Shown here piece by piece: positions 1-6,340 of a stretch of 8,459 nt of DNA. The DNA is from Propionivibrio sp. (GTDB lineage: Bacteria > Pseudomonadota > Gammaproteobacteria > Burkholderiales > Rhodocyclaceae). Position numbers and translations under genes: made by a program. The DNA lies in the NCBI GenBank assembly GCA_003249625.1, contig QKII01000397.1:1-8459 (forward strand), in the 5' to 3' direction. Under the pieces are notes generated by a model. It did no database searches and was not told the origin of the DNA. It saw only the letters and a program-made list of their open reading frames with translations. Within the stretch, counting starts at the first letter, position 1. Each line of letters starts with the position of its first letter.

Positions 1-2
1 AA

Positions 3-140
3 CCGCAGACCGAAAACAACCATTGCGCCGCCGCTCCTGCGCGCTTCGCGCTGGAGATGAATAAAGGATGGTTTGCAGACAAAGGCATCAAGGCGGGAAT
101 TCGTATTGGCGGTCTGGAACGTTCCCCCGCCCCGCGGTAG
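3..140 (+). CDS. Possible C-terminal fragment of an unidentified gene, cut by the left edge
   Basis: This is the only plus-strand frame that stays open from the window edge to a stop at 138-140; the other two stop at 58-60 and 62-64. The visible 45 residues start with an Ala/Pro stretch and contain FALEMNKGWFADKGIKAG, which reads like real protein, with codon use similar to the neighbours. I do not recognise the family. It ends 22 bp before the chosen ubiC start, so the two could be co-transcribed. The minus strand is also largely open here, because few stop triplets occur, so a minus-strand gene cannot be excluded. No start, domain or function can be given. Confidence 0.35.
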   Translation, partial: PQTENNHCAAAPARFALEMNKGWFADKGIKAGIRIGGLERSPAPR

Positions 141-162
141 ATTTTCCACCCTGCTCGTCGAT

Positions 163-729
163 ATGCAACAAACAGCCTGTTCCGGATGGCGTAGGCGCAT
201 CCTGCGCCGTCATGACAACGCGCGGATCCAACCTTGGCTCACTGACCGTAATTCACTCACTGAACGCCTGAGTGGACTAGGTTCGTTCTCACTGGTGCGT
301 CTCTCGCAAGGGCTGACCCAACCAACGCGTGATGAATCTCGCGTTCTCGGCTTGCCCCCCAAAGCGCTCGCACGGTCACGCGAAGTCACCCTGCTCTGCG
401 ACAATCAACCGGTCGTATTCGCCCACACCATTCTCCCGTACCATCCCTGCGGCCCAGTGACTGGTTGGTTAGCCCGACTGGGCAGTCGATCACTTGGCGC
501 ATTACTCTTCTCGCACCCCGGCTTTCAGCGCGGCCCGCTGGCTGCGCGCCGGATCGACAAGCGACATCCGCTCTTCAGCCCCGCGTTGAACGCGCTACGA
601 CTTGGCGATACGCCGCCGACCCACCTGTGGGCCAGACGATCGCACTTTACGTTTGGCAAACAGACCGTACTGGTCACCGAGATTTTTTCACCCGAATTGC
701 CAAAATTTTTCTCGACGCAGGAGAAATAG
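163..729 (+). CDS. ubiC: Chorismate pyruvate-lyase (chorismate lyase)
   Basis: UbiC cleaves chorismate into 4-hydroxybenzoate and pyruvate in the cytoplasm, the first committed step of ubiquinone synthesis. The 188-aa product aligns by eye with E. coli UbiC (165 aa). WLTDRNSLTERL (25-36) matches the N-terminal helix, SREVTLLCDNQP (72-83) matches the LREILLCADGEP strand, LGSRSLGALLF (106-116) matches LGKTPLGRYLF, and HLWARRS plus VTEIFSPELP (171-180) match the C-terminal core. Arg73 and Glu173 correspond to active-site Arg76 and Glu155 of the mature enzyme; the Arg91 position is His88. An insert of roughly a dozen residues before HLWARRS gives the extra length, as I recall from other betaproteobacterial forms. 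The start at 163 is chosen by homology. It has no clear Shine-Dalgarno, and an in-frame ATG at 73 would add 30 unconvincing residues that overlap the upstream frame. No ubiA follows. Confidence 0.88.
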   Translation: MQQTACSGWRRRILRRHDNARIQPWLTDRNSLTERLSGLGSFSLVRLSQGLTQPTRDESRVLGLPPKALARSREVTLLCDNQPVVFAHTILPYHPCGPVTGWLARLGSRSLGALLFSHPGFQRGPLAARRIDKRHPLFSPALNALRLGDTPPTHLWARRSHFTFGKQTVLVTEIFSPELPKFFSTQEK

Positions 730-740
730 CCGGGTAGAAT
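712..740 (+). promoter_or_regulatory. Possible sigma70-type promoter for the helicase gene
   Basis: A -10-like TAGAAT (735-740, five of six to consensus) lies 17 bp downstream of a -35-like TCGACG (712-717, four of six). The site overlaps the 3' end of ubiC and would start transcription near 747, giving the helicase mRNA a leader of roughly 255 nt. The match is by eye only; GC-rich genomes give frequent chance matches of this quality. Confidence 0.33.
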
Positions 741-858
741 CCGCGCCTCTTGTCGACTGGACCAAGCGTCCAAGCAACGACAGATACGCGCTTCGCGAAC
801 CTTGCTGCATTTCTAAAGCCCTCCTGCCTACTGGTGCCCCTTCCTGATGCACCGCCCT

Positions 859-876
859 GGCACAAAGCTTTGTGCC
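859..876. repeat. 18-bp perfect palindrome in the helicase leader
   Basis: GGCACAAAGCTTTGTGCC is a perfect palindrome with no central loop, centred about 135 bp before the helicase start. The flanking bases do not extend it. It is not followed by a T run, so it is not an intrinsic terminator. It could be a binding site for a dimeric regulator, or could pair into a hairpin in the leader RNA. The rest of the 273-bp gap (730-1002) holds no convincing gene; its one long open frame reads into the helicase gene out of frame and looks like a shadow. Confidence 0.6.
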
Positions 877-1002
877 GAGACATCCGAATTCCTCTGCGCA
901 GGCAGAATCATTCAATTCTCGTTCGATGGTTAGCGTTGCATTTCCCTGTGCGACCGTGTTCCCTTTCGGGCAACGCGGCGCCGACCGTTACGAAAGACTC
1001 GA

Positions 1003-2448
1003 ATGACCTTTGCAGAACTCGGACTTCACACAACAGTACTCAACGCTTTGACCGACGCGGGCTACGCTACGCCGACCCCGGTCCAGGCGCAAGCCATCCC
1101 CGCCGTGCTGGCAGGCCACGATCTACTGGTTTCGTCGCAAACCGGATCGGGCAAAACAGCGGCCTTCATGCTGCCCGCGCTGCACCAACTCGCCCTGCAG
1201 GAGCGCCGCCCCTTCGTACCGCTACATCGCCCTCGTTCACGCGATGGCAAACCGGCGAATGGTCGCGGCAAGGATCGGCCACGCGTGCAATTCCAGCCGG
1301 CCAAACCGCGCATGTTGGTCCTCGCGCCAACCCGCGAGCTTGCACTTCAAGTCACCGCAGCCACTGAAAAATACGGAAAATTCATCCGGCATCTGAAGGC
1401 CGTGGCTATCCTCGGCGGCATGCCCTATCCGAAACAGATGGACCTCCTTGCGCGCAACCCGGAAATCCTGGTCGCCACGCCCGGACGCCTGATTGACCAC
1501 ATGGAGTCGGGGAAGATCGATTTTTCCGAACTGCAAATGCTCGTTCTCGACGAAGCTGACCGCATGCTCGACATGGGCTTCATCGAGGACATTGAAAAGG
1601 TCGTCGCCGCGACGCCGACATCGCGGCAAACCCTGCTGTTCTCGGCAACACTCGATGGGACGGTGGGCCGCATCGCCCGCGAAATCACCCGCGACGCTAC
1701 ACAAATTGCTGTCGCCGCCTCGCACGCCAAGCACGAAAACATCGAGCAACGCCTGCATTTCGTGGATGACCTCTCGCACAAAAATCGCCTGCTCGACCAC
1801 CTGCTGCGCGACGTCGCCATAGACCAGGCCGTCGTCTTCACCGCAACCAAGAGAGAGGCCGACACGCTGGCCGACCGCCTGAATCTTGCCGGCTTCAGCG
1901 CCGCGCCGCTGCATGGCGACATGCATCAGGGCGCCCGCAACCGGACGCTGAACGCCATGCGCCGCGGTCATGTACGCATTCTCGTCGCCACAGATGTCGC
2001 CGCACGAGGAATCGACGTCCCGAGCATCACGCACGTCTTCAACTATGATCTGCCGAAGTTCGCCGAAGACTACGTGCATCGCATCGGGCGCACCGGTCGT
2101 GCCGGACGCAACGGCATCGCCATCTCGCTGGTCAATCACGGAGAAAGTTTCCACGTTCGCCGGATCGAGCGCTTCACCAAGCAATCCATCCCCGTGGAAA
2201 TCGTGCCCGGTCACGAGCCGATGCACCGCCCAGTTGCCGCAAAACCGAGCCGTGCAGGCAACAAGAATAGCCGCCCGGGTGGCAATGCAGGAAAGCCAAA
2301 GACCGGCGCTGACCGGTGGAAGCAGAGCGAACGCCGTAACGGGCATCCGTCAAAACCGGCTCCCGCGCACCGTGACTCCGCGCCGGCAAAACACGCCCGG
2401 GAGTCCGGCACAGCGCGGCGTCCAGCCTCACTTCGCCGCGAAGGCTGA
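1003..2448 (+). CDS. rhlE: DEAD-box ATP-dependent RNA helicase, RhlE type
   Basis: The 481-aa product unwinds RNA using ATP in the cytoplasm; RhlE-group helicases act in ribosome assembly, RNA turnover and cold growth. All core motifs are visible: Q motif (F3, then PTPVQ 24-28), motif I SQTGSGKT (45-52), Ia PTRELALQ (109-116), GG (138-139), Ib TPGR (159-162), II DEAD (183-186), III SAT (214-216), the second RecA domain from about residue 245, V TDVAARGID (330-338) and VI HRIGRTGR (359-366). About 35 mostly basic and polar residues (68-102) are inserted between motifs I and Ia. The tail from about residue 405 is Arg/Lys/Pro/Ala-rich and probably disordered and RNA-binding. The start fits the family's MTF.ELGL opening, although the ribosome site before it is weak (GAAAGA). 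The RhlE assignment among DEAD-box subgroups is less certain than the helicase call. Confidence 0.93.
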   Translation: MTFAELGLHTTVLNALTDAGYATPTPVQAQAIPAVLAGHDLLVSSQTGSGKTAAFMLPALHQLALQERRPFVPLHRPRSRDGKPANGRGKDRPRVQFQPAKPRMLVLAPTRELALQVTAATEKYGKFIRHLKAVAILGGMPYPKQMDLLARNPEILVATPGRLIDHMESGKIDFSELQMLVLDEADRMLDMGFIEDIEKVVAATPTSRQTLLFSATLDGTVGRIAREITRDATQIAVAASHAKHENIEQRLHFVDDLSHKNRLLDHLLRDVAIDQAVVFTATKREADTLADRLNLAGFSAAPLHGDMHQGARNRTLNAMRRGHVRILVATDVAARGIDVPSITHVFNYDLPKFAEDYVHRIGRTGRAGRNGIAISLVNHGESFHVRRIERFTKQSIPVEIVPGHEPMHRPVAAKPSRAGNKNSRPGGNAGKPKTGADRWKQSERRNGHPSKPAPAHRDSAPAKHARESGTARRPASLRREG

Positions 2449-2502
2449 TCCACTTCAGACATCACGGTTGCGTTACGATAAGCGGTCGCCTTGCCAACGC
2501 AC

Positions 2503-2507
2503 AGGAG
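2503..2507 (+). promoter_or_regulatory. Ribosome binding site that fixes the start at 2515
   Basis: AGGAG sits 7 bases before the ATG at 2515. It favours that start over the in-frame TTG at 2491, which lies upstream of it and would add eight residues. Confidence 0.75.
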
Positions 2508-2514
2508 ATCCGTA

Positions 2515-2991
2515 ATGCAACCGGAACTGATCACAAGTTGGTCGGATCACGACCGCCTCGTTGAAAAAATCCTTCTGCTCGCCAGAAGGACTCTGCGAGT
2601 TTTCGACGAAGATCTATCACGCCTCGGACTGGAACGCGCGGAAAACGCGGCGATTCTTCGCCGCTTTCTTTCTTCCGACCGAGACAACACACTGCAAATC
2701 ATCCTGCGTGATGGCGAACCATTCCGCCGCAACAGCCCGCGCCTGTTCAGGCTGCTCGGCGACTACTCCGCCAACATGATCGTCACGGAAAGCCCACCGC
2801 TTCCCGGAACGCCCAAAGACACCATGCTGATCGCCGACCATTGCCATGCGCTGATCCGTTTTCACCAAGATCAGGTGCGCTCGAAGGCGATCATCGACAA
2901 CGCGGCCGAATGCCGTAATTACCTTGTGCGCTTCCAGGAAATCCAGAACGAGGGCGGATCGACCATCAGCGCGACGACGCTTGGACTGTGA
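2515..2991 (+). CDS. Hypothetical protein, probably DUF7931-like
   Basis: This is a 158-aa soluble protein with no signal peptide or membrane segment. The layout suggests a compact alpha/beta domain. It opens with a region rich in Arg and Leu (DRLVEKILLLARRTLRVFDE, 13-32), then ENAAILRRFLSS (43-54) and an LQIIL strand. The second half carries DHCHALIRFHQDQVRSKAI, with conserved-looking His, Asp, Arg and Ser. From memory this pattern resembles the DUF7931 domain of betaproteobacteria, which is phospholipase-D-like in shape and is sometimes found beside acetyltransferases. I cannot confirm this, and no catalytic HxK pair is visible. It lies 66 bp after the helicase with no obvious terminator between them, so co-transcription is possible. 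No function is assigned. Confidence 0.82.
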   Translation: MQPELITSWSDHDRLVEKILLLARRTLRVFDEDLSRLGLERAENAAILRRFLSSDRDNTLQIILRDGEPFRRNSPRLFRLLGDYSANMIVTESPPLPGTPKDTMLIADHCHALIRFHQDQVRSKAIIDNAAECRNYLVRFQEIQNEGGSTISATTLGL

Positions 2992-3100
2992 CGGCACTCA
3001 CGCCTCGACAATTCCTGTCAACCGCTCTTGAGATCAAGCGTTTTTGTAATGGCAGCACGTTGTTATTGTCGTTGTCATTTTTTTGATAGGAATTCGCAAA

Positions 3101-3349
3101 ATGAAAAACTCGCTCCTCGTTGCCGCTATCGTCGCGCTGACGTTGACCGCCTGTGGCAAACAGGAAGAGGCTCCCGCCCCTGCTCCCGCCGCCCCTGCAG
3201 CCGCACCCGCTCCTGAAGCAGCACCGGCTCCAGCTCCTGAAGCTGCTCCCGCAGCCCCGGCGGCTGATGCCGCCGCCCCTGCCCCAGCCGCTCCTGCTGC
3301 TGACGCTGCAGCCCCGGCCGCACCTGCTCCGGAAGCCGCGCAAAAGTAA
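3101..3349 (+). CDS. Small Ala/Pro-rich lipoprotein
   Basis: The 82-aa product has a lipoprotein signal: Lys2, a hydrophobic stretch at 5-16 and the lipobox LTAC ending at Cys18. The mature part begins CGKQEE and is then almost only Ala, Pro, Glu and Asp, with loose repeats of APAPEAA and APAADAA. It should be exported, lipidated and kept as a flexible, acidic tether in the periplasm; Gly at +2 argues for the outer membrane under the E. coli sorting rule. The start at ATG 3101 is supported by TAGGAA nine or so bases before it and by the signal peptide; the in-frame TTG at 3083 precedes that site. No enzymatic domain exists. The gene ends just before a strong terminator. I see no clear promoter in the 109 bp ahead of it (2992-3100), only AT-rich stretches with weak -10-like hexamers. 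Confidence 0.82.
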   Translation: MKNSLLVAAIVALTLTACGKQEEAPAPAPAAPAAAPAPEAAPAPAPEAAPAAPAADAAAPAPAAPAADAAAPAAPAPEAAQK

Positions 3350-3369
3350 ATAAGTAATTGCGGCAAACC

Positions 3370-3396
3370 AAAGCCGGCTTCGCGCCGGCTTTTTTT
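3370..3396 (+). terminator. Rho-independent terminator after the small lipoprotein gene
   Basis: AAAGCCGGC (3370-3378) pairs perfectly with GCCGGCTTT (3384-3392) around a five-base loop, TTCGC, and the T run continues to 3396. It lies 21 bp after the lipoprotein stop and 13 bp before the 3' end of the converging hydrolase gene. The same stem could also stop minus-strand transcripts, but the tract after it on that side (TTTGGTTT) is weaker. Confidence 0.9.
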
Positions 3397-3408
3397 ACGA
3401 GTCAAACT

Positions 3409-4176
3409 CTAGACAAGCTGACGCCATCCGAAGCCTTCGTCCTGCGAGGCAACGCAGATCTCCGGCGTGTTACTGGCAACAGAATCAACCAGCGCGGACA
3501 CGACCAAGTCGGAACGGTTGTTTTCCTCGCTGAGATGTGCAGCGACTACATGCTGCAATCGGCTGCGATCAATCTGTTCCAGTAGCGAGACCGACTGAGC
3601 ATTGGCCAGATGCCCAAAATCGCCGGCGATCCGCCGTTTGAGCATCGCGGGATAGGCCGAGCCGGCAAGCATTCCCGCATCGTGATTGAACTCAAGGACC
3701 AGGCCATCCACTCCGTCAAGAACTTCGGCGATATGTGGCGTCACGGTTCCGCAATCGGTCAGCACACCAAGCCGGAATTGACCTTGAGCGACGACATACT
3801 GCACGGGTTCGCGCGCATCGTGCGGAACCGTAAAGGGAGTTATCGAGAAATCTCCGACACGGAAGCTGTTATGACCGCCGACAAGACGATGATCGGGGAG
3901 TAAAACGTCATTTCCGTGCAGCCACTCACGTGTTCCATGCGTCAGATAGACAGGCAGGTTGAAACGCTTGGCAAAGCGGCCCACCCCGGCAATGTGGTCG
4001 CTATGTTCATGGGTAACCAGGATGGCGGCTATTTCTTCGCCGGAAACGCCCAGCCGGTCAAGCCGGCTGAGGGTCATACGCAGGGAGAATCCGCAATCGA
4101 TGAGCAGTTTTGTTTCGCCGGAGTCGACAACCAAGGCATTCCCGCGGCTGCCGCTCCCCAGCGAGGCGAAACGCAT
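3409..4176 (-). CDS. Metallo-beta-lactamase-fold hydrolase, YycJ/WalJ-like
   Basis: The 255-aa product belongs to the MBL fold. Counted from ATG 4176, it shows the opening MRFASLGSGSRGN, the metal motif HEHSDH (56-61), VPHDA (His119), TDCG (Asp141), E.NHD (162-166) and HLSEENN (213-219), which together are typical of the YycJ/WalJ/VicX group. In Firmicutes such proteins are linked to cell-wall homeostasis and DNA repair; the substrate in betaproteobacteria is not known to me. It probably binds two divalent metals and may act as a phosphodiesterase or exonuclease. It is the last gene of the dapA-bamC cluster, starting 10 bases after the bamC stop. GTG 4179 directly before the ATG is an alternative start. 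The junction carries an 11-bp tandem duplication (see the repeat at 4172-4193), which may affect its translation. Confidence 0.9.
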   Translation of the reverse strand: MRFASLGSGSRGNALVVDSGETKLLIDCGFSLRMTLSRLDRLGVSGEEIAAILVTHEHSDHIAGVGRFAKRFNLPVYLTHGTREWLHGNDVLLPDHRLVGGHNSFRVGDFSITPFTVPHDAREPVQYVVAQGQFRLGVLTDCGTVTPHIAEVLDGVDGLVLEFNHDAGMLAGSAYPAMLKRRIAGDFGHLANAQSVSLLEQIDRSRLQHVVAAHLSEENNRSDLVVSALVDSVASNTPEICVASQDEGFGWRQLV

Positions 4177-4193
4177 CACTTCCGCATCACTTC
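4172..4193 (-). repeat. Tandem 11-bp duplication at the bamC/hydrolase junction
   Basis: On the minus strand GAAGTGATGCG occurs twice head to tail (4193-4183 and 4182-4172). The first copy contains the bamC stop TGA (4189-4187), the second the hydrolase ATG (4176-4174). The ATG in the first copy (4187-4185) reads ATG CGG AAG TGA, a three-codon ORF whose stop overlaps the hydrolase start as TGATG. Confidence 0.9.
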
Positions 4194-5335
4194 AACTGGT
4201 CAAACAGCAATCCCAGTATCTTCTTCGCGGTATCCGACTGATCCGCACCGCCTTCGGCCGAAAGCACCTGCACGGTCGTCAGCGTACCCTCGCCCTTCAG
4301 GAAAACACGATAACGGGTTTGCGGATCCGGCGGCGCCGCCTTCCAGAAGGCCAGTTTCGACAGCAAGCCCGGGTCCTTGTTCTGCCCATCGCTCTCGGGA
4401 TCGACATAACGGACGAAGTAAAGACCTTTCGAGCGGTCGCGATCCTCTACGGTAAAGCCGACCCGGTCCAGCGCCAAACCGACGCGCCGCCAGGCACGAT
4501 CAAACGATTCCTGTACTTCGAGGGTTCCAGTACCGTTGGCCGCCTTGGCCAGCTTGGCGCGATCCACCGGTCGGCTCTTCGCCTCGGCCATCTCGATCTG
4601 CGACCGCCGGTCGTCGCTGCCGAACCGAACCATCAGGCGACGCAGCATCTCCGCTTCGAGTTCCGGATCGGCGTCGCGCGGCTGCCAGCGTGTCTGATCC
4701 TTGCCTTCCGTCACGTAGATTTCATACATGCCACGATGGCTGACATAGATCTCGGTCGTCCCCGGTTGAGCCCCCGGCTCCAGGCGCGTTCTGAACTTGT
4801 CCCGCTCAGCCGTCGAGTAGAGCGAATCCAGAACTTTCCCGAGCATGTTGCGGATGAAATCGTCGCCGATCTTGGCACGATTCTCCGCCCAGTCGGTCTC
4901 CATCACCCCTGCTTCGGGCAATTCAAGGTTGATCAGGAAACCCATCTCCTGCCAGAAATCCTTGATTGTTCCCCACAACTTGTCAGGACTCTCGTTGACC
5001 ACCAGCCAGCGCTGATTCCCCGAACGCTCGACCCGCACCTTGTCGACTTTCGGCAAGATGTCACTCTGCTTGTCGGCTGCGGCCTGCGTGCGCTCACCGG
5101 AATACGCGGAGAACGTTGCCGACCCTCTCCCTCCGGTATCGGGCACCACGAACCGATCGTCACGCGTTGGCGACGTCAGGTCGGGCGGGATTTCCAGAGT
5201 CGGCACCTTGACTGCTGACGCAGTCTTGTAATCGATCTTCTTTGATTCAAGGCCAACGCCGTTACATCCAGCGAGCAGCCCGACAACCACCACTGCTGAC
5301 GCACACCGCGTCAGCCACGAATCAACAACTCTCAT
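4187..5335 (-). CDS. bamC: Outer membrane protein assembly factor BamC (NlpB lipoprotein)
   Basis: BamC is a lipoprotein of the BAM complex that folds and inserts beta-barrel proteins into the outer membrane. The 382-aa product has a signal peptide with hydrophobic core ASAVVVVGLLAG and lipobox LAGC, lipidated at Cys24. A disordered stretch with LEIPPDL (47-53) follows, as in the BamC segment that binds BamD. Two helix-grip domains then come, one from about residue 100 to 220 (RWLVVNESPDKLW, FWQEMGF, ETDWAENRAKI) and one from about 265 to the end (TLEVQESFDRAWRRVGLALDRVGF, KGLYFVRY, FLKG). The ATG at 5335 is preceded by AGGGG five bases away; the frame stays open upstream to 5479, but that part overlaps dapA and lacks a signal sequence. 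It is longer than E. coli BamC (344 aa). It sits 23 bp after dapA, the same neighbour as in E. coli. Confidence 0.92.
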   Translation of the reverse strand: MRVVDSWLTRCASAVVVVGLLAGCNGVGLESKKIDYKTASAVKVPTLEIPPDLTSPTRDDRFVVPDTGGRGSATFSAYSGERTQAAADKQSDILPKVDKVRVERSGNQRWLVVNESPDKLWGTIKDFWQEMGFLINLELPEAGVMETDWAENRAKIGDDFIRNMLGKVLDSLYSTAERDKFRTRLEPGAQPGTTEIYVSHRGMYEIYVTEGKDQTRWQPRDADPELEAEMLRRLMVRFGSDDRRSQIEMAEAKSRPVDRAKLAKAANGTGTLEVQESFDRAWRRVGLALDRVGFTVEDRDRSKGLYFVRYVDPESDGQNKDPGLLSKLAFWKAAPPDPQTRYRVFLKGEGTLTTVQVLSAEGGADQSDTAKKILGLLFDQLK

Positions 5336-5358
5336 CGAAGCCCCTGAAAAACCGAAAA

Positions 5359-6243
5359 TCAGGCCAGCAACCCGGCCTGCCGCATGGCATTGCGGACACG
5401 TTCGTGATGCTCGGGCGAAAGAGGTGTCAGCGGCAACCGGATCCCGCCTTCCATCATCCCGAGCTGCTGACACGCCCACTTGACCGGAATCGGGTTGGCT
5501 TCGCAGAACAACTGGCGGCTCAGCCCGCTCATGCGGTAATTGAGTTCCCGTGCCTTCGCCAGGTCACCGGCCAGCGCCGCAACGCACATGTCGTGAACCA
5601 GTCGCGGCGCCACGTTGGCGACCACCGAAATATTCCCCTTCCCGCCAAGCAACATCAGGGCGCAGGCAGTTCCATCGTCACCACTGTAAATCGAGAATCC
5701 TTGCGGCGCGCGGTTGATCAGTTCCGCGCCGCGCTCCATGTTTCCCGTCGCATCCTTGATCCCGATGATGTTCGGGATCTGCGCCAGCCTCAACGTTGTT
5801 TCGTTGCCCAGATCGGCGACGGTGCGTCCGGGCACATTGTAGAGGATGACGGGGATATCGACCGCCTCGGCAATCGCCTTGAAATGGCGATAAAGCCCTT
5901 CCTGTGTCGGCTTGTTGTAGTAGGGAACGACGGACAACGCCGCATCGGCGCCCACTTTCTTGGCGAATTCGGTCATCTCGATGGCTTCCGCCGTCGAGTT
6001 GGCGCCGGTTCCAGCGATCACCGGAATACGACCGGCGGCCTGCTCGATCACCACACGAATCAGTTCCTGGTGTTCCTCGACATCGACGGTCGGCGATTCG
6101 CCGGTCGTACCGACGACGACGATGGCATCGGTGCCTTCCTGAACATGGAAGTCGACAAGTTTGCGCAGGCAGGGCAGGTCAAGGCTCCCGTCCTCGTGCA
6201 AGGGGGTAACAATCGCGACAATGGATCCAGTTATCGGGTTCAT
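5359..6243 (-). CDS. dapA: 4-hydroxy-tetrahydrodipicolinate synthase
   Basis: DapA condenses pyruvate with aspartate-semialdehyde to give 4-hydroxy-tetrahydrodipicolinate, the first step of the lysine and meso-diaminopimelate branch, in the cytoplasm. The 294-aa product is full length for this TIM-barrel family (E. coli 292 aa). Visible active-site residues are Thr46-Thr47 in GTTGES, Tyr109 in [10 protein letters not shown], Tyr135 in LYNVPGRT, Arg140, and the Schiff-base Lys163 in GIKDATGN; these correspond to E. coli Thr44, Thr45, Tyr107, Tyr133, Arg138 and Lys161. The start is supported by AAGGTG seven bases upstream of the ATG and by the typical opening, in which [10 protein letters not shown] follows MNPI. 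bamC and the MBL hydrolase follow closely, forming a likely three-gene operon. Confidence 0.97.
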   Translation of the reverse strand: MNPITGSIVAIVTPLHEDGSLDLPCLRKLVDFHVQEGTDAIVVVGTTGESPTVDVEEHQELIRVVIEQAAGRIPVIAGTGANSTAEAIEMTEFAKKVGADAALSVVPYYNKPTQEGLYRHFKAIAEAVDIPVILYNVPGRTVADLGNETTLRLAQIPNIIGIKDATGNMERGAELINRAPQGFSIYSGDDGTACALMLLGGKGNISVVANVAPRLVHDMCVAALAGDLAKARELNYRMSGLSRQLFCEANPIPVKWACQQLGMMEGGIRLPLTPLSPEHHERVRNAMRQAGLLA

Positions 6244-6272
6244 GAGTAGGCACCTTGAAAAAAAGTCGGATA

Positions 6273-6301
6273 ATTCTAACCGATGGAACGCGGGGCGAAA
6301 A
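6273..6301 (-). promoter_or_regulatory. Possible promoter for the dapA-bamC operon
   Basis: On the minus strand TAGAAT (6278-6273) is a good -10, but the -35 at a 17-bp spacing (TTTTCG, 6301-6296) is poor. A perfect -35 hexamer TTGACA lies at 6317-6312, too far upstream (33 bp) to pair with it and without a good -10 of its own. A start near 6266 would leave a leader of about 23 nt that carries the AAGGTG ribosome site. The 97-bp gap (6244-6340) holds no gene. Confidence 0.35.
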
Positions 6302-6340
6302 ACGAAAAACGTGTCAATGTTCTTTTCGCTGACGGCAAAA

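Noticed and set aside
192..206. Hairpin GGCGCA-TCC-TGCGCC near the ubiC start, resembling a REP-type element
   Set aside because: It lies inside the ubiC reading frame, occurs only once in the window by eye, and the frame across it agrees with the expected N-terminal part. A genome-wide repeat search would be needed to revive it.
1237..2346. Long open frame of 369 codons on the minus strand opposite the helicase
   Set aside because: It lies entirely antisense to a gene with all DEAD-box motifs. GC-rich genes often leave the opposite strand open, and the translated product resembles no family and is rich in odd residues.
3034..3405. Minus-strand Gly/Ala/Ser-rich open frames opposite the small lipoprotein
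   Set aside because: They are the complement of the Ala/Pro codon repeat tract; the plus frame has a signal peptide, lipobox, ribosome site and terminator.
3959..5218. Plus-strand open frame of 419 codons opposite bamC and the hydrolase
   Set aside because: It spans two well-recognised minus-strand genes and shows no domain; it is a shadow of their codon use.
5242..6249. Plus-strand open frame of 335 codons opposite dapA
   Set aside because: dapA has every catalytic residue in the minus-strand frame; the plus frame has no recognisable protein.
6295..6329. Inverted repeat GCGAAAA ... TTTTCGC after the dehydrogenase gene, considered as a terminator
   Set aside because: The arms are only 7 bp, the loop is 21 bases, and no U run follows on the minus strand.
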